Source of the DNA: Flavobacteriaceae bacterium
Lineage (GTDB): Bacteria; Bacteroidota; Bacteroidia; Flavobacteriales; Flavobacteriaceae
DNA: 52,100 nucleotides
Reading direction: 5' to 3'
Assembly: GCA_013373105.1 (NCBI GenBank)
Contig: JABXIJ010000010.1
Location: forward strand, 1 to 52,100
Made by a program: the position numbers and the translations under genes. This document shows, piece after piece, positions 1 to 9,900 of the stretch; the first letter of the stretch is position 1, and every line of letters starts with the position of its first letter. The notes below the pieces were generated by a model. That model ran no database searches. It worked only from the letters and a program-made list of their open reading frames with translations, and was not told the origin of the DNA.

Positions 1-239
1 GCTTTCTCAAAAAAATCTTCTTTATATGTTAACAACCTATCTCTTACTTTTCTTAAATACAACATACTTTCTGGTATACTAAAGTTGCTGCCAGCACCCA
101 TGTCTACTTAACCAGATGGTAATTTAATCATATGTAATAAATATACTTCGCTTTTCGATTTTTTGGCAATCATGTTTGCCATTTTTGCAGCTACTTCTGA
201 ACTCACAGAAAAATCTATAGGGACTAAAATTTTATTCAT
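1..239 (-). pseudogene. Universal stress protein (UspA family), N-terminal part, interrupted by an in-frame stop
   Basis: Reading the minus strand from the ATG at 239-237 gives MNKILVPIDFSVSSEVAAKM and onward, the typical first strand and helix of UspA-fold proteins (small cytoplasmic nucleotide-binding stress proteins). Codon 44 (108-110) is TAA. After it the same frame stays open and reads like protein (VDMGAGSNFSIPESMLYLRK and onward) to the window edge, so the break is a single nonsense codon and not a frameshift. The codon is one change from GAA or CAA. The gene runs off the left end, so its full length cannot be judged. Family assignment is fairly sure; whether this is a true pseudogene or a sequence error is open. 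Confidence 0.65.
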
Positions 240-303
240 TAGAATTTATTTAATTTAGGTTGATATAATATAAAAATACAAAAAAACTGAATGATTTTTT
301 TAG

Positions 304-334
304 TTTGGTAAATCCCAAACATTTAGTATATTTG
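304..334 (+). promoter_or_regulatory. Bacteroidetes-type promoter for rimP-nusA-infB
   Basis: TTTG at 304-307, a 19-base spacer, then TATATTTG at 327-334, matching the known Bacteroidetes -33/-7 pattern TTTG / TAnnTTTG. Transcription would start near 338-341 and leave a leader of about 75 bases before rimP. This is one of the best matches to the pattern in the window. Confidence 0.65.
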
Positions 335-366
335 CAACTGAAAAAATCAAAATAAAGAATTGATGA

Positions 367-396
367 AGGGGACTTAAAGTCCCCTCTTTTTATATT
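367..396 (+). promoter_or_regulatory. Terminator-like leader hairpin upstream of rimP
   Basis: A perfect 8-bp stem (AGGGGACT at 367-374 pairing with AGTCCCCT at 378-385, loop TAA) is followed by CTTTTTATATTTT. It lies between the rimP promoter and start codon, so it can only act within this leader, as an attenuator or RNA-processing site. Seen directly; the regulatory role is inference. Confidence 0.6.
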
Positions 397-415
397 TTAA
401 AGTAAGATTTTTTAA

Positions 416-877
416 ATGGATTTGAACAAAATTAGAGCCTTAGTAGATGAAGCCTTAGAAGAAAATAAATCACTTTTTTTAATTGATTTATATATTTCTT
501 CTACTAATAAAATTCAAGTTATAGTTGATGGTGATAATGGCGTTCCTTTAAGTGAATGTATTAGAATCAGCAGGAATGTTGAGCATAATTTAGATAGAGA
601 AGAAGAAGATTTTTCTTTAGAAGTAAGTTCACCAGATATTTCGCATCCACTTCAAAATAAAAGACAGTATAAAAAGAACATCAATAGAATTCTAAAGGTA
701 AAAACTGAAGAAGAAAATTTTGAAGGAACACTTGCTAAAGCAGACGAAAATGAAATCGAATTAAGATGGAAAGCAAGAGAACCAAAACCAATAGGTAAAG
801 GAAAAGTAACTGTAGAGAAAACAGCTACTTTATCATATAATGAGATAAAAGAAGCAAAAGTGAAAATTGTATTTTAA
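416..877 (+). CDS. rimP: Ribosome maturation factor RimP
   Basis: RimP binds the free 30S subunit and helps late 16S rRNA and S12-region maturation in the cytoplasm. The 153-residue product has the usual family length and two-part layout: an N-terminal alpha/beta domain containing VIVDGDNGVPLSECIRISR (about residues 35-53, the conserved D-G-D...S.L.EC.R.SR stretch) and LEVSSPDISHPL (about 68-79), then a C-terminal SH3-like barrel. It is the first gene of an operon with nusA (12 bases downstream) and infB, the classical bacterial arrangement. The ATG at 416 is used because it follows the leader and gives the standard N-terminus. Confidence 0.95.
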   Translation: MDLNKIRALVDEALEENKSLFLIDLYISSTNKIQVIVDGDNGVPLSECIRISRNVEHNLDREEEDFSLEVSSPDISHPLQNKRQYKKNINRILKVKTEEENFEGTLAKADENEIELRWKAREPKPIGKGKVTVEKTATLSYNEIKEAKVKIVF

Positions 878-889
878 GCAAAAGATGTA

Positions 890-2146
890 ATGGAAAATAT
901 AGCGTTAATTGAGTCGTTTTCGGAATTTAAAGACAATAAGAGTATAGATAGAGTTACCTTAATGTCTATTTTAGAAGAGGTTTTTAGAGCCGCTTTAAAA
1001 CGTAAATTTGGTTCAGATGATAACTTCGATATTATTATAAATCCAGATAAAGGAGATTTAGAAATATGGAGAAATAGGGTTGTTGTAGCAGATGGTGAAG
1101 TAGAAGATGATAATGAAGAAATTACTTTAACAGAAGCACGTAAAATTGAACCAGATTTTGAAATTGGTGAAGATGTATCTGAAGAAGTAAAATTAATTGA
1201 CTTAGGAAGAAGAGCTATTTTAGCTTTACGTCAGAATTTAATATCTAAAATATACGAACACGATAGTACAAATGTATTTAAGCAATTTAAAGATTTAGAA
1301 GGTGAAATATACAGTGCAGAAGTTCATCATATAAGACACAATGCCATTATTTTATTAGATGATGAAGGTAATGAAATTGTGTTACCAAAGAGTGAGCAAA
1401 TTCGTTCAGATTTCTTTAGAAAAGGAGACTCTGTAAGAGGTGTTATAAAAACTGTAGAATTAAGAGGAAACAAACCTGCTATTATATTATCAAGAACATC
1501 ACCTGTTTTCTTAACAAAGTTATTTGAGCAAGAAATACCAGAGGTTTTCGACGGTTTAATTACAGTTGAAGGTGTAGCTAGAATACCAGGAGAAAAAGCA
1601 AAAGTAGCAGTAGATTCTTATGATGATAGAATAGATCCTGTAGGAGCATGTGTTGGTGTTAAAGGATCAAGAATTCATGGTATTGTTCGTGAATTAGGTA
1701 ATGAAAACATAGACGTTATTAATTATACCAAAAACGAACAACTATACATATCTAGAGCTTTAAGCCCAGCTAAAGTTACATCAATGGAAATTGAAAACTT
1801 CGAAGAAGAAAAAAATGGTAAAAAAGGTAGAGTAAATGTACTTTTAAAGCCAGAAGAAGTTTCTAAAGCAATTGGTAGAGGTGGTGTAAATATTCGTTTA
1901 GCAAGTGAGTTAACAGGTTATGAAATAGACGTTCAAAGAGAAGGTTTAGAAGAAGAAGATGTAGAGTTAACAGAATTTGCAGATGAAATAGAAGATTGGG
2001 TAATCCAAGAATTTAAAAATATTGGTTTAGATACTGCAAGAAGTGTATTAGAAACAAGTGTACCTGAATTGGTAAAAAGAACCGATTTAGAAGAAGAAAC
2101 AATTATAGATGTTCAACGAATTTTAAGAGAAGAATTCGAAGAATAA
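890..2146 (+). CDS. nusA: Transcription termination/antitermination factor NusA
   Basis: NusA binds RNA polymerase and the nascent RNA and modulates pausing, intrinsic termination and antitermination. The 418-residue protein shows the N-terminal polymerase-binding domain (residues 1 to about 125), an S1 domain (about 135-200), and two KH domains with GACVGVKGSRIHGIVREL (about residues 252-269) and GRGGVNIRLASELTG (about 328-342). It ends in a short acidic tail and lacks the two C-terminal acidic repeats of the longer E. coli protein, as is usual outside the gamma-proteobacteria. It is the second gene of rimP-nusA-infB. Confidence 0.96.
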   Translation: MENIALIESFSEFKDNKSIDRVTLMSILEEVFRAALKRKFGSDDNFDIIINPDKGDLEIWRNRVVVADGEVEDDNEEITLTEARKIEPDFEIGEDVSEEVKLIDLGRRAILALRQNLISKIYEHDSTNVFKQFKDLEGEIYSAEVHHIRHNAIILLDDEGNEIVLPKSEQIRSDFFRKGDSVRGVIKTVELRGNKPAIILSRTSPVFLTKLFEQEIPEVFDGLITVEGVARIPGEKAKVAVDSYDDRIDPVGACVGVKGSRIHGIVRELGNENIDVINYTKNEQLYISRALSPAKVTSMEIENFEEEKNGKKGRVNVLLKPEEVSKAIGRGGVNIRLASELTGYEIDVQREGLEEEDVELTEFADEIEDWVIQEFKNIGLDTARSVLETSVPELVKRTDLEEETIIDVQRILREEFEE

Positions 2147-2209
2147 AAAAGATAACGTTAAAGTAAAGTAAAAAGTATATTTTTACAAGTATAAAGTTAA
2201 AAGAATTAT

Positions 2210-4930
2210 ATGTCTGTAGGCAAAACAATGAGGCTTAATAAAGTTTTAAGAGAATTAAATATTTCTTTAGATAGAGCTGTAGAGCATTTAGCAAACAAGG
2301 GTTTTCAAATTGATGCTAGACCAACTACCAAAATATCTGAAGAAGAATATAATGTTCTTTTAGATGGTTTTGAAACTGATGCTAATAAAAAAGCAGCTTC
2401 TAAAGAAGTTGGTGAAGAAAAGCGTAAAGAAAAAGAAGCCATTCGATTAGAACTTGAAGCTAAGCAAGAAAGAAAAAGACAAGAAGAGGAAAAGAAAGAA
2501 GAAGTTCATAAAGCAAAGGCAGACAAATTAGAGTTTAAGACTGTTGGGAAAATTGATATCGAAAACTTAGATAAAAAACCTACTGAAGAAAAAGTAGAAG
2601 AACCTAAGAAAGAAGATAAGCCTAAACAAGAAGCTCCAAAAGAAGAAAAACCAACTGTAGAAGAAGTAAAGGAAGAGAAAAAAGAAGTTAAAAAGGTAGA
2701 AAAAGTAGAAGCTAAAGAAAAGCAAGAATCTAACCCTACTGAAGAAGTAAAAGAAGAGAAATCTGATACTATTAAAACGCAGTACAAAAAATTAGATGGT
2801 CCTAACTTTACAGGTAAGAAAATTGATTTAAAACAATTTGAAAAACCTAAAAAGAAAAAACCAGAAAAAGAAACTGCTAAAAAAGAGACTTCTGACTCTA
2901 AAACTAAAAGAAAACGTAAACGTATTAGCAAACCTGTTTCTGGTGGTAACGACAATAGAAACAATAGAGGAGCTAATAACAAAGGTTTCAGAGGAAGAGG
3001 AAATCAAAGGCAAACACCTAAAGAAGAACTTACAGAAGAAGAAATCCAAAAGCAAGTAAGAGAAACTTTAGAGAAACTTCAAGGTAGATCATCTAAAGGT
3101 AAAGGTGCTAAATATAGAAGAAGTAAAAGAGATGCTCACAGAGAGCAAACAGAAGCTGAGTTAGAAGCACAAGAAGCAGAAAGCAAAACACTAAAAGTAA
3201 CAGAATTTGTTACAGTAAGTGAAGTTGCAACAATGATGAATGTTCCTGTAACAGACATTATTTCTGCATGTATGTCATTAGGAATGATGGTAACAATGAA
3301 CCAACGTCTAGATGCAGAAACTCTAGTTATTGTTGCAGAAGAATTCAATTACAAAGTAGAATTTGTTGGAGCTGAAGTAGAAGAGTCTATAGAAGAAGTA
3401 GAAGATAAACCAGAAGATTTAGTTAAAAGAGCGCCAATTATTACTGTAATGGGTCATGTAGATCATGGTAAAACTTCATTATTAGATTACATTAGAAACG
3501 CAAATATTGTAGAAGGAGAAAGTGGAGGAATCACGCAACATATTGGTGCTTATGCAGTTAATGTTGGAGATGAAAAAATTGCATTCTTAGATACACCAGG
3601 TCACGAAGCCTTTACAGCAATGCGTGCAAGAGGTGCCCAAGTAACAGATTTAGTTATTATTGTTGCAGCTGCAGACGATGATGTAATGCCGCAAACAAAA
3701 GAAGCAATTTCACATGCTCAAGCAGCAGGTGTTCCAATCATTTTTGCGATTAACAAAATTGATAAACCTAATGCAAATCCAGATAATGTAAAAACACAAC
3801 TTTCTTCTATGAATTTATTAATAGAAGAATGGGGTGGAAACATTCAATCTCAAGATATTTCAGCTAAAACAGGTCAAGGAATTGATGAGCTTTTAGAAAA
3901 AGTATTATTAGAAGCAGAAATTTTAGAATTAAAAGCTAATCCTAATAAAAATGCTGTAGGTACTGTTGTTGAAGCTCAGCTAGATAAAGGAAGAGGTTAT
4001 GTAACAACTATATTAGTACAAGCAGGTACTTTACGAATTGGTGATTATATTTTAGCTGGTAAAAACAGTGGTAAAATTAAGGCTATGTTCGACGACAAAG
4101 GCCGTAAACTTAAAGAAGCTGGGCCATCAACACCTGTATCAATTTTAGGTTTAGATGGTGCACCACAAGCAGGAGATAAATTTAATGTATTTGAAGACGA
4201 AAGAGAAGCAAAACAAATTGCAGCAAAACGTTCTCAATTGCAACGTGAACAATCTGTTAGAACGCAAAAAACATTAACACTTGATGAAATTGGTCGTAGA
4301 ATTGCGTTAGGAGACTTTAAAGAATTAAATATTATCTTAAAAGGTGATGTTGATGGTTCTGTAGAAGCCTTAACAGATTCTTTCCAAAAATTATCAACTG
4401 AAGAAATTCAAGTTAATATTTTACATAAAGGTGTTGGTGCTATTACAGAAAGTGATGTGTTGTTAGCTACAGCATCAGATGCAATTATTGTAGGATTTAA
4501 TGTTCGTCCACAAGGAAATGCAAGAGCAGTTGCCGATAAAGAAGAAGTAGATATCAGAACATATTCAATTATTTATGATGCTATAAATGACTTGAAAGAT
4601 GCTATGGAAGGAATGTTATCTCCAGAAATGAAAGAAGAGGTAACTGGTAATGTAGAAATTAGAGAGGTTTACAAAATTTCTAAAGTTGGTAATATTGCTG
4701 GTTGTATGGTAATGACAGGTAAAATCTATAGAGATTCTAAAGTTAGAGTTATTAGAGATGGAATTGTTGTTCATGATGGAGAATTGGCTTCGTTAAAACG
4801 TTTTAAAGACGATGTTAAGGAGGTTGCTAAAGGGTACGACTGTGGTCTTCAATTAAAAGGATATAATGATATTAAAGAAGGAGATCAACTTGAAGCGTAT
4901 AAAGAGGTAGCAGTTAAAAAGAAACTTTAA
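2210..4930 (+). CDS. infB: Translation initiation factor IF-2
   Basis: IF-2 is the GTPase that brings initiator fMet-tRNA to the 30S subunit and promotes subunit joining. The 906-residue protein begins with an IF2_N helix bundle ([20 protein letters not shown]). A long, strongly Lys/Glu-rich linker (about residues 60-320) follows, then a second IF2_N-like segment ([19 protein letters not shown]). The G domain near residues 410-580 has GHVDHGKTS (G1), GGITQH (G2), DTPGHEAF (G3), NKID (G4) and SAKTG (G5). Domains II-IV follow to KKKL at the C-terminus. The charged linker produces long spurious open frames on the other strand. It is the last gene of its operon, before a strong terminator. Confidence 0.97.
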   Translation: MSVGKTMRLNKVLRELNISLDRAVEHLANKGFQIDARPTTKISEEEYNVLLDGFETDANKKAASKEVGEEKRKEKEAIRLELEAKQERKRQEEEKKEEVHKAKADKLEFKTVGKIDIENLDKKPTEEKVEEPKKEDKPKQEAPKEEKPTVEEVKEEKKEVKKVEKVEAKEKQESNPTEEVKEEKSDTIKTQYKKLDGPNFTGKKIDLKQFEKPKKKKPEKETAKKETSDSKTKRKRKRISKPVSGGNDNRNNRGANNKGFRGRGNQRQTPKEELTEEEIQKQVRETLEKLQGRSSKGKGAKYRRSKRDAHREQTEAELEAQEAESKTLKVTEFVTVSEVATMMNVPVTDIISACMSLGMMVTMNQRLDAETLVIVAEEFNYKVEFVGAEVEESIEEVEDKPEDLVKRAPIITVMGHVDHGKTSLLDYIRNANIVEGESGGITQHIGAYAVNVGDEKIAFLDTPGHEAFTAMRARGAQVTDLVIIVAAADDDVMPQTKEAISHAQAAGVPIIFAINKIDKPNANPDNVKTQLSSMNLLIEEWGGNIQSQDISAKTGQGIDELLEKVLLEAEILELKANPNKNAVGTVVEAQLDKGRGYVTTILVQAGTLRIGDYILAGKNSGKIKAMFDDKGRKLKEAGPSTPVSILGLDGAPQAGDKFNVFEDEREAKQIAAKRSQLQREQSVRTQKTLTLDEIGRRIALGDFKELNIILKGDVDGSVEALTDSFQKLSTEEIQVNILHKGVGAITESDVLLATASDAIIVGFNVRPQGNARAVADKEEVDIRTYSIIYDAINDLKDAMEGMLSPEMKEEVTGNVEIREVYKISKVGNIAGCMVMTGKIYRDSKVRVIRDGIVVHDGELASLKRFKDDVKEVAKGYDCGLQLKGYNDIKEGDQLEAYKEVAVKKKL

Positions 4931-4945
4931 GTAGAATGCATAAAT

Positions 4946-4979
4946 AAAAAAACCAAATTCAATTGAATTTGGTTTTTTT
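4946..4979. terminator. Bidirectional intrinsic terminator between infB and the SPOR gene
   Basis: A perfect palindrome AACCAAATTCAATTGAATTTGGTT type (4951-4974) is flanked by A7 on the left and T7 on the right, so it can end transcription from both convergent genes. Confidence 0.9.
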
Positions 4980-4993
4980 ATTTAGTAGTTTTT

Positions 4994-5362
4994 TTATTTT
5001 CCTAGCGGAATTATAATTAAACTTGCAAACTTTTCAGAAAATTTTAATAACGCTTTATCTGCTTCTAACCTTGTCTTATAATCACCTACTTGAACCTTCC
5101 AATAAGGTTGTTCATATTTTAGATTTGTTGGTACATTAGGAAAAGATAATCTAAACTTGTTTCTTAAACTTCTCGCTTTAGTTTCACTTCCGTAAAAAAT
5201 TTGGATTCTAAAACCATAACCATACTCTGCATTAAACTCGCGTTTTTTTGCGATTAGTTTTTTTATCTCAACACTACTATTAGTTTGATTTTGAGAATAT
5301 AAGTTACCAGAACTACAAAGAAAAAGCGCTAAAAATAAGCCGCAAATTAATCTAAATTTCAT
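4994..5362 (-). CDS. SPOR-domain secreted protein
   Basis: This 122-residue protein has a cleavable signal peptide (MKFRLICGLFLALFLCSSG, cleaved near residues 23-24 after LYSQ). The rest is largely one SPOR domain (about residues 45-120: GFRIQIFYGSETKARSLRNK ... YWKVQVGDYKTRLEADKAL). SPOR domains bind denuded peptidoglycan glycans, so a periplasmic cell-wall-associated role is likely. It stands alone, convergent with infB and divergent from the act operon. Flavobacteria commonly carry small SPOR proteins like this of unknown detailed function. Confidence 0.85.
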   Translation of the reverse strand: MKFRLICGLFLALFLCSSGNLYSQNQTNSSVEIKKLIAKKREFNAEYGYGFRIQIFYGSETKARSLRNKFRLSFPNVPTNLKYEQPYWKVQVGDYKTRLEADKALLKFSEKFASLIIIPLGK

Positions 5363-5379
5363 GTCTAAAATTGTTTACA

Positions 5380-5387
5380 CAAAAGTA
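5380..5387 (-). promoter_or_regulatory. Candidate -7 element for the SPOR gene
   Basis: On the minus strand the sequence TACTTTTG matches TAnnTTTG and lies about 18 bases before the start codon. No clear TTTG occurs at the expected -33 spacing, so this is a weak call. Confidence 0.35.
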
Positions 5388-5487
5388 ACGAGTTGTAGAT
5401 AAAAAAAATTGTCATCCATCTTATTTAGAATAGTTATAAATTAATTTTTAACATATATTATGTTTTTTAAATAATGGCAATATGTAG

Positions 5488-5495
5488 TATTTTTG
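5488..5495 (+). promoter_or_regulatory. Candidate -7 element for the act-cox operon
   Basis: TATTTTTG matches TAnnTTTG and would start the transcript near 5500, about 55 bases before actA. The -33 box is not obvious. A small inverted repeat (CTCAAA at 5504-5509, TTTGAG at 5520-5525) sits in the predicted leader; it is too short to interpret. Confidence 0.4.
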
Positions 5496-5555
5496 TGCGA
5501 CTGCTCAAATACTATATTTTTTGAGTAATTAAACAATACTAAATAGATTGTATAT

Positions 5556-6860
5556 ATGAAAAGTGTATCTGTACACAATAGGCTAGGAAGAGTACTTATT
5601 AAGAGCTTCACATTCATTTTTCTTATTTTTTTTAGTTTATCATCTAATTCACAAGAAGTAGATGAAGCACGTCAAAAGGCTGGTAAAAAATTATTCCAAT
5701 CTTTATGTGCCTCTTGTCATAAATTAGATAAGAAATTAATTGGCCCTGCTCTTGGTGGAGTAGAAGAAAGAAGAGAAAATGAGTGGTTACTTGCTTGGAT
5801 TAAAAACAACGCTGAGTTAAGAGCTTCAGGAGATAGAGATGCAATTGCAATCTTCGAAGAATACAATGGTTCTGTAATGTCTGCTTTTCCACAATTATCA
5901 GATCAACAGATTAATGATATTTTGTATTACACAACTGTTGGCGAACTAAAGAAAGCAGATCCAGTAAATCCTGATGGAGCTACTGTAGTAGCAGCTCAAG
6001 GTAGTGCACCAGAATGGCTAATTTATATTTTAGCAGCTGCAATTATTGTTGCCTTTTTATTAATAGCTAGTTTATTAAAACAAGTTAATGAACTAAAAGG
6101 AAATGTTGCAGAAGGTCAAAAATCTAATTTACAGAGAGATTTATCTGAACTTTGGGAAGGGATTGTTCAAAATACATTCATTAAAGTAATGTCAACCATT
6201 TTATTATTGTTGATAGCTGCTTATGTTGGTTTTGGAACATTATATAAAGTTGGTGTAGATGAAGGTTATATGCCTTTACAACCAATAGCATTTTCACATA
6301 AAATTCATGCAGGAGACAATAAAATTGACTGTCAATATTGTCATTCATCAGCAAAACATAGCAAGCATTCTGGAATTCCATCAGTTAACATTTGTATGAA
6401 CTGTCATAAAAATATTGCTGAGGTTGCAGAAGGAACTAAAGTAGAATGGGATGGTGTTACCTATGGTAAAGCTGAATTAGATAAAGAAATTGCAAAAGTT
6501 TATGAGGCTGCAGGATGGGACCCTGAAACCTTATCGTATACAGGTGATGAAAAACCTATAAAATGGATAAGAATTCACAATTTACCAGATTTTGCGTATT
6601 TCAATCACTCACAACACGTAACTGTAGCAGGTTTAAAATGTCAGAAATGTCATGGTCCAGTAGAAGAGTACGATGAAATGCGTCAATTCTCACCTTTAAC
6701 TATGGGATGGTGTATAGATTGTCATAGAGAAACTGATGTAGATACAAAAGGTAATGAGTATTATGAGAAAATTCACCAAGAACTAGCTAAAAAATACAAT
6801 GTAGAAAAAGTTACAATAGCACAGTTAGGTGGATTGGAGTGTGGTAAGTGTCACTATTAA
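5556..6860 (+). CDS. actA: Alternative complex III subunit ActA, multihaem cytochrome c
   Basis: ActA is the multihaem cytochrome c of alternative complex III, the quinol:electron acceptor oxidoreductase that replaces the bc1 complex. The 434-residue protein has an N-terminal hydrophobic signal (about residues 15-32) and an N-terminal monohaem cytochrome domain with CASCH (about residue 51). A membrane segment lies near residues 153-170 and another near 212-230. The C-terminal multihaem domain has CQYCH, CMNCH, CQKCH, CIDCH and CGKCH. That is six CxxCH sites in all, one more than the classical pentahaem ActA, because of the N-terminal domain. It opens an eight-gene operon. Haem attachment makes the protein periplasmic. 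Confidence 0.92.
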   Translation: MKSVSVHNRLGRVLIKSFTFIFLIFFSLSSNSQEVDEARQKAGKKLFQSLCASCHKLDKKLIGPALGGVEERRENEWLLAWIKNNAELRASGDRDAIAIFEEYNGSVMSAFPQLSDQQINDILYYTTVGELKKADPVNPDGATVVAAQGSAPEWLIYILAAAIIVAFLLIASLLKQVNELKGNVAEGQKSNLQRDLSELWEGIVQNTFIKVMSTILLLLIAAYVGFGTLYKVGVDEGYMPLQPIAFSHKIHAGDNKIDCQYCHSSAKHSKHSGIPSVNICMNCHKNIAEVAEGTKVEWDGVTYGKAELDKEIAKVYEAAGWDPETLSYTGDEKPIKWIRIHNLPDFAYFNHSQHVTVAGLKCQKCHGPVEEYDEMRQFSPLTMGWCIDCHRETDVDTKGNEYYEKIHQELAKKYNVEKVTIAQLGGLECGKCHY

Positions 6861-6923
6861 TAAAAGATGAAAATTAGTTTTAATACATTAGTCTTAAAGC
6901 TAAAAATAAATAACAATAAATAA

Positions 6924-9900
6924 ATGGCTTCAAACAAAAAATACTGGAAAAGTGTTGAAGAACTAACAAATAGTTCTATTGTTGAAACGCTAAGTAAAAA
7001 TGAGTTTGTAGAAGAAATACCAACTGATGAATTTTTAGGAGATAAAGAGTCTTTAGAAAATTCATCTACAACTCGTAGAGACTTTCTTAAGTATATTGGT
7101 TTCACTACTGCTGCAGCTTCATTAGCAGCTTGTGAAGGTCCAGTTAGAAAATCTATACCATATGTTGTAAAACCAAACGATTATATTCCTGGTGTTGCAG
7201 ATTGGTATGCAACTTCTATAGCAGATGGTTTTGACTTTGCAAATGTTTTAGTAAAAACTCGTGAAGGACGTCCAATTCAAATTATGCCAAATAAAGAGGC
7301 TAATGGAACAACATCTGCAAGAGTGCAAGCTTCAGTTTTATCTTTATACGATGAAAAACTTCGTTTAAAAGAGCCTACAAGAAATGGCGAAACTATTACT
7401 TGGACAGATGCTGATGCAGCTATTGGAGCTAAATTAAGTGCTTTAAAAGAAGCAAATACTCCTGTAGTATTTTTAACAGGTTCATTGGCTAGTCCTTCTA
7501 CAAATAAAATTATTTCTGAATTTATAACCGCTTATCCTAATGTTAAGCATGTTGTTTATGATGCAGTTTCTGAATCTGGTGCTGCAGATGCAATGATGGC
7601 TATGTTTGGTAAACGTGCTTTGCCTAACTATCATTTAGATAAAGCAAAAACTATTGTTTCATTTGGTGCAGATTTTTTAGGAGATTTTCATGGAGGATTT
7701 GAGAAACAATATGTAAATGGTAGAAAGCCAGAAACTGGTAGCATGTCTTATCATGTACAGTTCGAAAGTAACATGTCTCTTACTGGTGCAAATGCAGATA
7801 AAAGAGTGGTTTTAAAACCATCTGAACAAGTATTTGCATTACTAAATTTATATAATGCTGTAACTGGTAGCTCAGTTTCATCAAAAGCAACTCCAGTTGA
7901 TGCTGAAGTAAAAGCAATGGCAGTAGAACTTAAGAAAGCTGGTTCTAAAGGTGTTGTTTTAACAGGATTAAATGATAAAAACGCACAATTAATTGCTTTT
8001 GCTATTAACAAGGCATTAAATAGTGAAGTTTTTGATACAAATAATACCTTAAATACCCGTCAAGGAAATGATGCTGAAGTATCTCAATTAGTTGCAGATA
8101 TTAAAGCTGGTAAAGTTGGTGGTTTGTTAGCTTATAATGTAGACCCTGCTTATTCTTTACCAAATGCTTCAGAGTTTGTAGATGCTTTAAGTAAAGTTTC
8201 GCTAAAAGTAGCATATTCAACAGAGAATAATGATACTGTTAATGCAATGGAATTTGCATTACCTGCCCCACATTTCTTAGAATCTTGGGGTGATACAATG
8301 TTCGATGAAGTTACTTATGGTTTAGCACAACCAACTATTCAACCATTATTTAATTCTCGTCAATTACAAGACACCTTATTATTATGGTCTGGTAATTCAA
8401 TAAAATATTACGATTATTTAAAAGCATTTGCTACAGAAAATATTTTAGGTGGTAGTTCTTGGAATACTGCGTTACACAATGGTTTCTATACAAAAGAATT
8501 ATCAGAGGCTGTAGCATTTGATTCTACTGTAGATTTATCAGCAGCAGCATCAGCTTTAGCAAATTCAGCTAGAAAAGCAAATGGTTTTGAATTAACATTG
8601 CATACCACTACTGGTTTAGGTGATGGTAAACAAGCAAATAACCCTTGGTTGCAAGAATTTCCAGATCCAATTACTAGGGTATCTTGGGATAACTACTTAA
8701 CCATGTCTATGGCAGATGCCAATGAGTTAGGTTTTGCAAATCCTGTAAGAGATAATGGTGCTATAGATGGAAACTATGCTAAAGTTTCTGTAAATGGAAA
8801 AGAAGTAACTGTACCTGTTATTATTCAGCCAGGTCAGGCTAAAGGTTCATTTGGATTATCATTAGGTTATGGTAGAACTTTTGGTTTAAAAGAAGAAATG
8901 CAAGTAGGTGTAAATGCTTACCCATTATATACAAATGCAAGTAACGTTCAATATGGAGTTTCTATAGAGAAAGTTTCAGGTAATCATGAGTTTGCTTGTC
9001 CTCAAGTTCAAAAAACAATTGCAGGACGTCATGATATTTTAAAAGTTGCTTCATTAAAAGAATACAAAACTGTAGATCCTAAAGATCATCATCATGGTTG
9101 GAATAAACCAGCGTATGTTTCATATGATCATAAAGAAGTAGAAGCAAATACTATCGATATTTGGGATGAACACAATAGAGAATTAGGACATCATTTTAAT
9201 TTATCTATAGACTTAACTTCATGTACAGGTTGTGGAGCATGTGTTATTGCATGTCATGCAGAAAACAATGTTCCAGTAGTTGGTAAGAAAGAAGTTAGAG
9301 TTGGTAGAGATATGCACTGGTTGCGTATAGATAGATACTACTCTTCTGAAGTAGAAACTAGAGAAGACGCCAAAGAATTAGGTTTAAGTAGAGGTGAAAT
9401 GTATAGAGCATTAGAAACTGAAGCTGAAAACCCAGAAGTGACTTTCCAACCAATGATGTGTCAGCATTGTAACCATGCTCCTTGTGAGACTGTGTGTCCT
9501 GTTGCTGCAACATCTCATGGTCGCCAAGGTCAAAACCAAATGGCATATAACAGATGTGTAGGTACAAGATATTGTGCAAACAACTGTCCATATAGAGTTC
9601 GTCGTTTTAACTGGTTTAACTATGCTAATAACGATGAGTTCGACTTTAACATGAACAATGAATATGGTAAAATGGTATTAAATCCAGATGTTACTGTGCG
9701 TTCAAGAGGAGTTATGGAAAAATGTTCTATGTGTATTCAAATGACTCAAGCTACTATTGTAAAAGCTAAAAAAGAAGGAAGACCAGTAAATACTGATGAG
9801 TTTGAAACGGCTTGTTCTTCTGCTTGTACAACAGGATCTTTAGTATTTGGAGATATCAATAACAAAGAAGATGAAGTAACTTCTTTAATTGCAGACAAAA

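Noticed and set aside
2506..2982. Long open frame on the minus strand opposite infB (158 codons)
   Set aside because: It mirrors the Lys/Glu-rich linker of infB and gives a Ser/Phe-rich protein with no domain. The plus-strand gene is certain.
5504..5525. Small inverted repeat in the act operon leader
   Set aside because: Only a 6-bp stem with a 10-base loop and no U-tract; chance in AT-rich DNA is likely.
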